Below, piece by piece: positions 45,600 through 56,787 of a DNA stretch of 64,000 nt. Each line of letters begins with the position of its first letter. The first letter of the stretch is position 1. Position numbers and translations under genes: made by a program. Below the pieces are notes generated by a model. It was given only the letters and a program-made list of their open reading frames with translations, was not told the DNA's origin and ran no database searches. This DNA is from Heracleum sosnowskyi (Eukaryota > Streptophyta > Magnoliopsida > Apiales > Apiaceae): contig CM061238.1 in NCBI GenBank assembly GCA_030848705.1, positions 48,089,133 to 48,153,132 of the forward strand. The letters are read 5' to 3'.

Positions 45600-48171
45600 A
45601 AATCACAACAGCATCACTTATAGGATGTAGGGTTTGAAAACTTGCATGCATCTATCATATGCATATATTTCATCTCAACCATTTTTAATGCCATCACATC
45701 TATATACGACGTGAGGTTTGAAAGCATGCATAATACCATATGCATATAGTTCATCTCAACAATTTTATACAATCACATCTATATACGATGTGAGGTTTGA
45801 AAGCATGCATAACACATATCACATGCATCATCAGAATTTTATAATTTAAAATAAAGCATGGAATGAGAAAACTTGCCTTGGGTCCTTGGTTGTTAGGGGT
45901 TCAAGAACTTGTCGCAATTCTATAAACAAAGAAATACTCGATCAGTCCCCTAACGTAATCATTTGCTCATAACACTCATTTAAATTCAACTATATGTTAA
46001 ACACATCATGTAGTCACGTTATTCCTCAACAAGGTTCGTATTTTAATCGACTCGAAATATTCCTTTTATCTTAGTCGCAATGGTTGGTCAAAGTAGTACT
46101 CTAGAGTTGACTTTTCATAAAGTTACTATTACGCGACTCGCACTCTAACATTTTTAATAAATCCAAAAATTTGTATTTAAATACGAAACCACTTCTAAAA
46201 TAATCTTGATTATTTTTAATATTTATCATAAAAGTTTCGATCTCAAAACAGGGGTTTCACTTGGTGAAATGTATTCTCAAACTTGGATGAGCTACGGAAA
46301 GTTACAATTCGCACGTCTTTCACTAAAACGCTCATATCTCCTTAATCGTTAATCGAAATGACACACAGTTTTCGCGTGCGCGATCTAGAGAAAGAATAGA
46401 ACAAAATTCTTGAAAATGTTTTTCTGATTAAGGGGATGAAAATTCCGAGAGCAGCAGGTTTAGGCAGTAGAGTGCAGAACCACTTACTCCTCGCGCAGCT
46501 TTGGTTCCGACATTTTTATAAAATCGAAATATTATCTTTTTAACCCAAAACCTTCTCGATTCACTTACTAACTGTCCATGTTAGTATCAATTTTAATATC
46601 ATGACCTAATTCCATTTTTAAGGGTCTTGATCATATTCTCAAAGTTCATGCAATGAACTACTTAGTTACGCGAAACCGCTTTCACTAAAACGGACGTTTC
46701 TCCTAAACCGTAAATCGAAACGACATGATTCTTTCGCTAAAACAAACTAGGAAAAAGGGCCTACATGATCATGGTCAGAAACTTCATGTTTATGCCTTTT
46801 AATGTAACCGTGGTTTCTGTCCAATCTTCCTAAGTAAAATTTGACATGGTAACGACGCTTAAACACGATTCCCGTGTTTTAAACACTCAAATCAACCACC
46901 AATCAACAATCAACCAACCACCAATCAAACCTCAAATTAATACTACAAGTTTTCTGTCCAAACATGGTCATATCCTAGTTCATAGGTTTATCCATAAGTC
47001 AACCATTAAACATACTCAAAATCATGCATACATGCTTCATTACAACATAACTCTAAACAATCACTCATAACTACTAAGATCAAAGCATAATCTCAAAAGG
47101 GGAGAAGTTTTATACCTTCCTTGGAACTTAACAAAAGCTATATATGGATGGTATATCCTTCCTTGCTCCTTAACTATGCTAATCAAACCTAAAAACTTCA
47201 AAACAAAACAAGATTCTATGAGATTACTATTCACATCACTATTCATCATCATCTTTGATCAATCTTTTGAACAAGTAAACCTTCATGGATGAAGCTAAGA
47301 TTAAAGATCTACCTTAGTTTATGGAAGGGGGTGATTTAGAGCCCAAGATCAAGATTTATGGTTGAGTGAAAGTGGAGGAAAATTTCTTAAGGTTTTGGAG
47401 AAGAAGAAAAAGCCGAATGGTGTTCTTCACCTTGATGCATCTTTTCTTGATTTGTTTTGTTTGATTTTATTTTCTTTTGTTTTGTATAAATACACTTAAT
47501 ACTTTGTCATTTAATTTGTGTGGCTAATATCTTGTTTTGTCACCAATGACATGTCTCTTTTGAACTTGTGGTTGTGGTGAAAGTGGTGACAAGGTGGTGA
47601 TTCATCACCTTGTCATCACCTTGTCATCCATTTGTCACTCCTCTGCATCATGCTTATGTCATCATTTGTATCCTCAATCCTCTTATATATTGCACTTGAT
47701 GATCTTATATAATACTCCTCCTTTGGTTAGAGTTTAATCCATAATTAGCTACGCTTTTGTTTCGTGATAGTCTCAAGTGATTTCAAAAACGTTTCTCAGT
47801 ACCAAAGCTGGGGAATACTTCCTTGATCTTTCCACTATCTTGGTTTAATATGTGATCCTAGATTTCTCACCTTGGTTTAAGGTATGATCATGGATTTCTC
47901 ATTCTGCATACTTTCTCAAAACGATCAAATCAATACATCCTCGATTGTTCGATGAATAGTGATCAAAATTCAAAGTTGGAATCTCCCGATTCTGATCGCG
48001 TTTACATTCACTTATTCTCCTTATACTTCACTAATATAACTTCGAAACATTCATTCCATGTCTCCCACATAGTGTGGTCTGGAAATATTTTTCATCAGCA
48101 AAGTCACTATTCATCAACATTTACTATTCATCAAAAATTTTTAACTAAGTCCAAAATTTGGGGTTATTACA
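45600..48171 (-). repeat. LTR fragment of Gypsy family C
   Basis: Similar to the full LTR at 59628-63433: shared GATGTAGGGTTTGAAAACTTGC start region, ACTAAAACGGACGTTTCTCC, a repeated CATCACCTTGTCATCA stretch, and the TTGGGGTTATTACA end at 48171. About 1.2-1.8 kb of the other end is missing. It lies between the NBS-LRR relic and the family B LTR remnant. Confidence 0.75.
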
Positions 48172-48422
48172 CTATCTCTCAATTCATTCTTAGGTATCAC
48201 TCGAGAAATTGAAGCTCAAAAAAACTGATATTTTTCTTGAGGTTGTAGCAACACTTTGCAAAATAAATAAAACATTTATTTTGTGAGAAAAACTCTTGTG
48301 TCTACTTGCGTTTGCAATCTTTAAACTGATAAACTTAAATCTTAGTTTTTGTTGTTGAAATATAGATTGGGATTTATCAGTATTGCATTCAACCCCCCTT
48401 CTGCAATATTCAAGGACCAACA
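48172..48422 (+). repeat. 5' LTR remnant (R-U5 side) of Copia family B
   Basis: The last 250 bp of the LTR ends in CAAGGACCAACA, just before the primer site. The CATTCAACCCCCCTTCTGCAA stretch parallels the end of the family A LTR. U3 is absent, removed by or together with the family C fragment. Confidence 0.7.
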
Positions 48423-48424
48423 AC

Positions 48425-48436
48425 TGGTATCAGAGC
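48425..48436 (+). other. Primer binding site of Copia family B
   Basis: TGGTATCAGAGC, complementary to initiator tRNA-Met, two bases after the LTR end. Confidence 0.95.
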
Positions 48437-48464
48437 AAATAGATTGTTCTACTAATCTGAGATC

Positions 48465-51077
48465 ATGAAAAGTTTGCAGAAGTCAAGTAGCATTAAGATC
48501 CCAGCTTTTGATAAAGAGAATTACAATGTGTGGAAAAGAAAAATCTCATTGTTTATCAAAGCTGCGAATCCATTATACTTGGGTATCCTCCAAAATGGTC
48601 CATTTGTTCCACAGAAGGAGATTGAAGCTTCGACTATGGATGGTGTTCTTATTCCAGCTCACTGGATTGCTAAATCACCTTCAGAGTTTCTGGAGCCAGA
48701 AAAAGAGAAGGTGGCCTTGGATGATTACTTGCAACTCATCATACTTGATGCTCTCACTTTGGATAAAGCCATGTGTGGGAACGTCATTGGATGCTCATCA
48801 GCCAAGGAAATGTGTATTAAGATTGAGTTATTATGTGAAGGAAGTGAAGAGGTAAAGGACAACCAAAGACAGATTCTTATCTCACAATATGAAGCCTTCA
48901 TGGCAAAGTCAGGAGAAGATCTAACAACAATGTTTGAGAGATTCAGTAAACTGATGACCGAGCTACAGATTCATAGCAAGTACTATGATAGGAAAGAGTT
49001 AAATGTTAAGTTCTTACTCACACTTCCTGAGCATCTACAACACAGAATCACAGCCATAAGAGAAGGAAGAAATCTAAACAATTTTTCCCTTGAAACATTA
49101 TATGGTGTGCTTAAATCATATGAGCTTGAGTTTTTCCAGAAAAGAGCTATACAAGCTGGAACAAGAGGAAAGATGGCAAATATGTCTGGTGCTCTTGTAG
49201 CTCATGTGCCAAGAATCACTCAACCTAGTGAAGGAATCCAAATCACCCAACCTGCTCAAGTACCCTCACTAAAGATTGAAGAGGTTGTGGATGATGATGA
49301 GAAGGTAGTGCTGCAACTAACTAATGTTGAAGATGAAGACTTCTATTCATCAGAAGAAATGGAAAAGATGGAAAATCCAACTATGGCTTACATGACTAAG
49401 AAGTTCAAAAACATAAGATTCAAGAGAAACAAGCCATATAAGTCTCAAGGACAAACATCAAGGTTCAGTAGAGGAAATTCCTCCAAGGTTGAAGGTGGTG
49501 CCACAAGAGGTGGTTACAAAACAGGGATGGTGGACAAATCCAAGTTTAGGTGTTACAACTGCAATGAACTTGGTCATTTTGCTACTGAATGCAGAAGGCG
49601 AAAACAAAATCAAAGGATGGAAAAAGGGTCAAGTAGACACTTCAAGAAAGGACAGGGAAAAGCCTAGGTGGCTGAGGGAAAATGTTGGGATGATTCTGAT
49701 GATGAAGAGGAAGAGGAATATGTGAATCTAGCCCTCATGGCTAAGTCTGATGAGGTCTCCTCTAGCTCTCCAAGTCAGGTACCCTCACTTGTCTTACTTG
49801 AAATGTCTAAAGAAGAATACAAACAAACTGTTGAGGAGTTGAGTGCTGAAATGTTTAATGTTCATATTAGTTTAACTACAACCAATGAAGAGATTGCTAG
49901 ATTAACTAAACTAAATGAAACACTCACTTCTGAGAATGACATGCTTTTGTTAAAGACCAATCGATTAGAGTCTCTAGTACAGGAAAATGCTAAACTTAAA
50001 AATGAATTAATCTGTGCTAAAGAGATAGAAAAGTTTCTAAGGAATGAAATTAGTGAAAATGAATTCAAGATTAAGGCCTATAGAAACTCATCTAAACAAC
50101 TTCAGGATTATCATGAGAAGCACACAGAGGATCAAAAAGTAGGGATAGGTTTTGAGTATGGTAGAAGAGCTGGTAAGGAGATTGTGAATCAGGATTGCTC
50201 AACTGATGGTTCTGTCAAACCTCATGTTCTCAAAAAGATCAACAAACCAATTTTTAAACTTTCTGAACTTGATTTTGATGAGGAAGCCATGCTCATCAAG
50301 CAACAACTTGATGATGAGGATAAGGGTGTTGACGGTACAACAGTTGATGGAAAAGATATTGTCAAAATCCCCAAGACAGTAACTTCCCCAGACAATCAGA
50401 CAGAATGTTCTAAAGATGCTGTCAGTAATGGCAAGACAAAAACTTCCAAAGATACTGTCAAGAGAGCTTCGAAGACAGTAACCTCTAAACCTACTGTCAA
50501 GACTGAAGGTGTAAAAGGTACTGTCAAGAAGAGCTCGACAGCAACTTCAGAACATCCTGTTGACACAGTTACCTACAAGTCTAAAACCAGGAATGGTAAG
50601 TTAGGAAATGGCAATGCTAATGTTGGTAGTGCTCCTAGAAAACTATGCAATAATTGTGGCTCTTCACATCACTTAACTCATGTTTGTAAGAAACCAAAAT
50701 AGGTCAAGAACAATGTGACCAAGATAGATGGTAACTTACATAGAACCCCCATTATGCATAGATCTATGGCAGTCTGCAATAACACTGACTGCATGCCTTG
50801 TAAAATAACTGCCATGAGTACTTGTTTCAACCTGCCTATTTCATCTAATGAACAATGTCTCTATATGCAAACTGTTGAGACTTCTGAGCCTACTGGAAAT
50901 AGTAAGAAGGCTACATCCACTAAGAAGAAGACTAAGTCTAATTCTAAAGTTGAGTGGGTGAAGAAAGAAGTCCAACAGAAGATTCCTGATGTGGTTGTTA
51001 AAGTTGAAAATGGTGAATATTCTTGTGATACTGAAGTAGCAGGACCCAACAAGGTTTGGGTACCATATGCCTCTTAA
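48465..51077 (+). pseudogene. Gag of Copia family B, two amber codons
   Basis: One continuous frame from ATG 48465 to TAA 51075-51077, broken by TAG at 49665-49667 and 50700-50702. Copia gag domain (IPAFDKENYNVWKRKISLF), CCHC knuckle CYNCNELGHFATEC near residues 365-378, a coiled coil (about 49800-50090), a second knuckle CNNCGSSHHLTHVC, and a C-terminal tail ending NKVWVPYAS, comparable to WVPKST in family A. A Lys/Thr/Val/Ser-rich linker at 50330-50570 is full of ACTGTCA or its complement. Family B is clearly diverged from family A but shares the same plan. Confidence 0.9.
50354..50565. repeat. ACTGTCA motif cluster inside gag, Copia family B
   Basis: ACTGTCAAG occurs three times, GACAGTAAC twice, with near-matches GCTGTCAGTAA, ATTGTCAAA and TGTTGACACAGT. 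The plus orientation reads TVK and the minus orientation TVT. Confidence 0.75.
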
Positions 51078-51089
51078 ATACAATTTGTT

Positions 51090-54000
51090 TTGCAGGGCAA
51101 GAATGAGAAGCAGGTCATGTGGATCATTGATAGTGGTTGTTCAAGGCACATGACTGGTGATAAAGCCATGCTATCACAATTTGTGGAGAAAGTTGGCCCA
51201 ATCATAACTTTTGGAGACAACAGCAAAGGTTACACAATGGGATATGGCTGTTTGGAAATTGGGAATGTTGTCATTAATGATATTGCATTTGTTGATGGAT
51301 TGAAGCACAACTTGATCAGTGTCAGCCAATTCAGTGACAGAGGATTCAAGGTTGACTTTGACATGATGGTGTGCAATATCTATCACAAGAAAGATGGAAG
51401 CCTCTCTCTGAAAGGGGTAAGGAAATGAAGCCTATTTGTTGCTGACCTAAGCTCAACAAAGAAGGACAAGATTGACTGTTTTTACAGTAAAACTACTGTT
51501 GGTGATAGCATTCTTTGGCACAGGAAACTTTCTCACCTAAACTTCAAAACAATGAATATGCTGATGAAGCAGGAACTGGTAAGAGGACTACCTCAACAGG
51601 AATTCTGTCAAGAAGGACTGTGTGAGGACAGTCAAATTGGAAAATTGAGGAGAGTTGTGCATAGGTCAAAGCAAGTCAACACCAACACAGAACCACTCAA
51701 GCTAATTCATATGGATCTCTTTGGCCCAGTAAATGTTCCATCTTTAGCCAAGAAGAGATATGCATTAGTTATGGTGGATGATTATTCTAGGTATACTTGG
51801 GTGAAGTATCTAGAATCAAAAGATGAAGCTACTCAAATCATCATTGATCACTTAAGAGTTCTTGACAGAACTCCAAATGCCAAGGTTCAAATTCTGAGAA
51901 GTGACAATGGTACTGAGTTCAAAAATGCCACTCTTGGTAATTTCTACAAGGATGAAGGAATTGTGCAACAATTTTCTGCTGCAAGGACACCACAACAGAA
52001 TGGAGTTGTAGAGAGGAAGAACAGAACTCTCATTGAAGCTGCCAGAACTATGCTACATGATGCAAAGTTACCTACATACTTCTGGGCAGAAGCTATTAAC
52101 ACAACCTATTATACACATAACAGAACCTTGATTAACAAGACTCATGGGAACACTCCTTACTACTTGCTAACTGAGAAGAAACCTATTGTCAAGTATTTTC
52201 GTGTGTTTGGTAGCAAATGCTTCATGATGAAGGACAATCATGAAAAGAAAGGAAAATTTGACACCAAAGATTATGAAGGTATTTTCATGGGTTATGCCAT
52301 AGAAAGGACTGCCTACAGAGTCTACCTCTTGGAACACATGATTATTGATGAAAGTGTAAATGTCACATTTGATGAAACCAAGTTTCCAGGGCTACATGAG
52401 GATGGTCAAATGCAGACTCTTAGATTTGTGAATCAAGGATACTTGGAGGAAGAGGAAATTGTTGATGAAGAACCCACCTTTACTCAAACTGTTGATCTTG
52501 AAAAAGATGTTGTCATTGAAAGTGATGCTAATCAAACTCCAGCTCAGTCACAGACTATTTCAGGGAATCCTCAAAATGATGGTGACTCTGGAGATATTGA
52601 AGAAAATGGTGGAGACAACTGTCCTGGTGAAGACTCAGTTCCCCAAACTGAGACTACTGTTTCAGACCAAACAAGAAGCTTGCCTAGAACCACAAGGTGG
52701 AATAAGGATCACACAAATGACCTAATTATTGGAGATCCTTCTTCTGGGGTAAGAACCAGGAACAATGTTTCTGCTGATAGCATGTTTTCCTGCTTCCTGT
52801 CACAAGTGGAGCCAAAAGCAATTGATGAAGCATTGTTGGATTCTGATTGGGTGATTGCTATGCAAGAGGAACTCAACCAGTTTGAGAGGAACAATGTATG
52901 GAAATTGGTTCCAAGACGAAAGGGAAAATCAGTTATTGAGACAAAGTGGGTATTCAGAAACAAATTGGATGAAAATGGAAATGTGATAAGAAACAAGGCA
53001 AGGCTAGTAGCTAAAGGTTACTGTCAACAGGAAGGAATAGATTATGATGAGACATTTGTATCTGTTGCCAAACTTGAAGCTATAAGGATTTTTCTAGCCT
53101 TTGTTGCACACTGTAATTTCAAGGTGTTCCAAATGGATGTCAAAAGTGCTTTTCTAAATGGAGAGTTGGAGGAAGAAGTGTATGTTGAACAGCCACCGTG
53201 TTTTGAAGATGCTGAGTTTTATGATTTTGTGTACAAGCTGTTCAAAGCACTTTATGGATTGAAACAAGCTCCAAGAGCATGGTATGATACTCTCTCTGCC
53301 TTTCTATTGGAAAACCAGTTTACAAGAGGTGTAGTAGACAAAACTCTATTCTACAAGCATCATGGCAAAGACATCATTTTGGTTCAAATTTATGTTGATG
53401 ATATCATCTTTGGATCATCAAATGAGAAGCTGTGTGAGAAGTTTTCATCTCTAATGAGAAACAAATATGAGATGAGCATGATGGGAGAACTGTCATTCTT
53501 CCTTGGATTACAAGTTCTTCAGAAAGATGATGGGATCTTCATTTGTCAAGAAAAGTATGTCAAGGAACTTCTCAAGAAGTTTAACCTAGAAGATTCATCA
53601 CCTGCCAAGACTCCCATCTCTACATCAACTAGTTTGGATCTAGACTCCAAATGGAAGAAAGTGGACTCTAGTGCTTACAGAGGCATGGTTGGATCTCTTC
53701 TCTACCTAACTGCTAGAAGACCTGACATAATGTTTGCTACATGTCTCTGTGCAAGGTTTCAAGCTGATCCAAAGAAGTCACACTTGGTAGCTATCAAGAG
53801 AATTTTTAGATATCTAAAGGGCACTCATAATCTAGGCCTTTGGTATCCTAAAAATACTGGATTTGAGCTAGTGGGGTACTCTGATTCAGACTATGCTGGG
53901 TGTAGAATTGACAGAAAAAGTACAACAGGTAGCTGTCAGTTTCTTGGTGGAAGATTGGTGTCATGGTTTAGTAAGAAGCAGCATTCAGTTTCAACATCTA

Positions 54001-54338
54001 CTGCAGAAGCTGAATACATTGCATCTGGAAGTTGCTGTGCACAAATTCTGTGGATGAAGAATCAACTTTTGGACTATGGTCTAGTGTTAAATAACATCCC
54101 TATCTACTGTGACAACACTAGTGCCATAGCCATCTCAGACAATCCTGTTCAACACTCTAGGACAAAGCACATTGACATTAGACATCATTTCATAAGAGAG
54201 CATGTTGAAAGAGGAACTGTGAAGTTGATTTATGTCCCAACAGAAAAGCAACTTGCAGACATCTTCACAAAACCATTGGATGAAGCCACCTTTAACAGGT
54301 TGGTAAGTGAATTGGGAATGCTAAATCTAGTATGTTAA
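51090..54338 (+). pseudogene. Pol of Copia family B, one nonsense codon
   Basis: Protease IIDSGCSRHMTGDK; HHCC region with HRKLSHLN; integrase MDLFGPV, RSDNGTEF, VVERKN; RT VKSAFLNGEL and YVDDIIFGS; RNase H SDSDYAGCR, STAEAEYIASG and DNTSAIAI. TGA at 51426-51428 interrupts the protease-integrase spacer. The second cysteine pair of the HHCC finger reads CEDS where family A has CDAC, so one zinc ligand is lost. Unlike family A, pol is in the same frame as gag, separated by TAA and then a TTTGTTTTGCAG tract ending at 51095. Confidence 0.92.
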
Positions 54339-54735
54339 CTTACTAGTTTTTACATTTTCATTTCTGCATACATCTTGTGACAGTGACATCAAAGTTATTG
54401 TCATGAGAAGTTACTGTCACATAAGTTCTTATTCTTTTTGACAGCATATTTGCTATGACTTTGATAAATTGATTTTTGTGTTAGTCATACTGTCAGTAAT
54501 AAAACTTTGTGTCATTAACTTGGATAACCTCAAAGTCTGAAATCTTTGGTCAAAGACTGTGCATTAATTGGTTGCTGTGTGTTAATTGTTGGATTAGTGG
54601 AGAACATGACTCTTAATTGCAATCCGTGGTAGTTGTATGGGTATTCTGAATTGTTGACCATTTACCTCCCTTTTACCTAGTATGCCTATAAAATGAATCT
54701 TAGGTCATATTAGTGAATCATTCAGAAAAGATAAA
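54339..54735 (+). promoter_or_regulatory. Pol 3' spacer with first ACTGTCA cluster, Copia family B
   Basis: About five copies of TGACAG or TACTGTCA between 54379 and 54500. A TATAAAA lies near 54687, about 45 bp before the start codon of the small ORF, and could be its promoter. Confidence 0.5.
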
Positions 54736-54999
54736 ATGGAAAACAAAGTAGGAATCGAATACAGGCCTAAGATTAGCACTGAGTCTCCACTTAAAGAAGT
54801 AGTTGAAGCCTTATTTGATGAGATGGAGGATCTTCTCGATGAGGAAAACTAGAAAGAACTTGCTACTAAAGCCACTGAAGAGGCTAAGTGGCAAGAACAT
54901 GAAAAGGAGTATCAAGCACTCCTCAAGGAAGAAGGAACCACAGAAGAAGAGGCTAGGGCAAACTTCCTAGAATTGATTAAGAAAAACTGTAATGAATAA
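54736..54999 (+). pseudogene. Small acidic ORF between pol and ORF3, Copia family B
   Basis: ATG 54736 to TAA 54997-54999, 87 codons with one in-frame TAG at 54850-54852. The composition is strongly Glu/Lys/Ala-rich and helical (MENKVGIEYRPKISTE; EEARANFLELIKKN). A TATA-like box lies 45 bp upstream and AATAAA about 40 bp downstream (near 55038), so it looks like its own transcription unit. I recognise no family. It has no counterpart in family A. It could be chance, but the coding feel on both sides of the amber codon argues for a real accessory gene. Confidence 0.45.
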
Positions 55000-55708
55000 T
55001 TGTATCTGTCAATTGTAGGAGTTTAACCCTCTTTTGTTTAATAAAATTTATCAATTTTCTTCTACAGTTCCTTATTACTTGCTGTGTGTCTGTGTTGTTT
55101 AAATGATTGAACTAATGTGCATGAATAATGAATCTGGAATCAATATTGCATAATTGTGAATGGTGTTTATTGAGTTAAGTACATTAATGACAACATACAT
55201 TAAAATTCATGACAGTTACTGTTTTTCCTCAAACGTTACTGTCATCAAGAAAAGCACTGTCACGGAATCTCATGACAGTTAGTTTCTTGACAGCAATAAA
55301 TAACATACTGTCAAGAGTTTTAAAAGATACTGTCATTGAAGTACTTAACGATGACAGTAAGTTTTTCGCAACAATGTTACTGTCAAGACAAACCTACTAT
55401 CATCACCAAATGTCACTGACAGCTTGTTTCAGCGCACAGGTTACTATCAACAATAGTGGACCGTTAAAATTTCTAATTCAACCTCCACGTTGACAGAAAT
55501 TAAAGGGAGTAACCCACGTGGTGGTGTTATTAGGTATTAGCACGATTCCAAATATCCCCTTTTTCAGCATAACGCTTGAACTGCCCTTTATACATCAGTT
55601 AATCAGACAAGACCAAACCTGACACAGAACAACAAAAAACAAAACAACTTTCTGCTGAATTTCTCTCTCTACTCACTCAACACACTCATTTTCTCTCTCA
55701 TACCAACA
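55000..55708 (+). promoter_or_regulatory. ORF3 upstream region with dense ACTGTCA cluster, Copia family B
   Basis: At 55211-55435 there are ten or more copies of ACTGTCA/TGACAGT in both orientations (for example TTACTGTCATC, TGACAGTAAG, TACTGTCAAG). A CACGTG (G-box) follows near 55513. A TTTATACA near 55588 and a CT-rich leader (TTCTCTCTCTACTC) precede ATG 55709. Position and layout parallel the family A spacer, with a different motif. Confidence 0.6.
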
Positions 55709-56787
55709 ATGGCACCCAAACAATCAATGTCTCAGACTAACTTTGCTGGCATCTACTCTCCAAGTGATGCTGGTGAAGAATTCAAAGGGCTTATCTATTT
55801 CCTGAATAAGTCCTATCTCGGGTATGCTATCTCCTCAACTCCTGTTCTTGACCTAGACATGATTGAGAACTTCTGGGAGTCTGCCGTTGCTCAAGGAGAT
55901 GGAGACCATACCACCATCAAGTTCAAAATCAAAGAACACAGCTACACTCTCACTATTCAAGGCATCAATGCAGCTCTAGGAATTGCACTTGAACCAGGAA
56001 AGACCTACACAGAGCTAGCCAGTGATGAAACCTTAAGGAAGCTTTTCTTGAAAATTGGGTATTCAGGACCCATTCTTGAAGAGGGAACAACAAAGTGGTA
56101 CCCTTCTGGTGAAATGGACAGGAAGTTCTTAAGAAAGGAATGGAGCATGATTCTTGATGCCATGGTGAAGGTGTTTTACACAAAGACTACTGGTTGGAAT
56201 GGAATCCCCACTTACATCAGGAAGCTCACTCACTCTCTTGTTCATGGGTACAAGGTGGATGTTGGAAAGCTACTCATGGCACACCTCAAGGATTCCATAG
56301 GTAAGAAGGTAACTCTCTATCCTCGCTTTCTCATGTTGTGCATTAATTCCTTATGTGATTTTGATGAAAATGTCCCTCGATTAGAGGTGTGCAGTGTTTT
56401 GAAAAGAAATACACACACAACTCTCACTTCACAGAATTTAAATGCACATATTCCACTCTGCTTCACCAAACACATGGTTGATCAAGTGCCTAACCTTGAT
56501 TTTCCATTGCCTTCTGGATATGACACCTTCACTCTTGAGGATGAAGCTGGATTAGACCCAAATTCAGCTAACCCCCATTCTACACTATACACTCAGCCTA
56601 GGTTCTCTAGACTTCCCAAAGTACAGAGACAAGCCTTGCAAGAATCCAGAAAAAGATCCCTAGAAACTGATGTTGGTGGTAGTGCTGAGAGTCAAGAGGG
56701 AGTTCCTGCACCTAGTGCAGCAAATAAGGAAGGTAGTCAAACAGAACCCACAGTGGTTCCTCCTGAGCCTAAGAAGAAGAGAGCTAA
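55709..56787 (+). pseudogene. ORF3 of Copia family B, N-terminal part, cut by a Gypsy LTR
   Basis: About 360 codons of element sequence before a family C LTR begins at 56788. Residues about 20-240 match the N-terminal domain of family A ORF3 in order and spacing (LGYAISSTPVLDLDMIENFW against LSYAMFHSTPLYNEIIEEIW; DAMVKVFYTKTTGWN against DAFIKVFSGKISNFD; KVTLYPRFLMLCIN against KKNIYYARFLMMLAN). It is followed by a Lys/Pro-rich region (EPKKKRANV) like a nuclear localisation signal. The remainder would lie beyond the nested Gypsy elements, outside the window. Function unknown; no membrane segment is visible. Confidence 0.8.

Noticed and set aside
3444..54852. Programmed read-through of amber codons in the retrotransposon genes
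   Set aside because: The stops are at different positions in each copy, relatives have glutamine there, and the downstream bases do not share a known read-through context.
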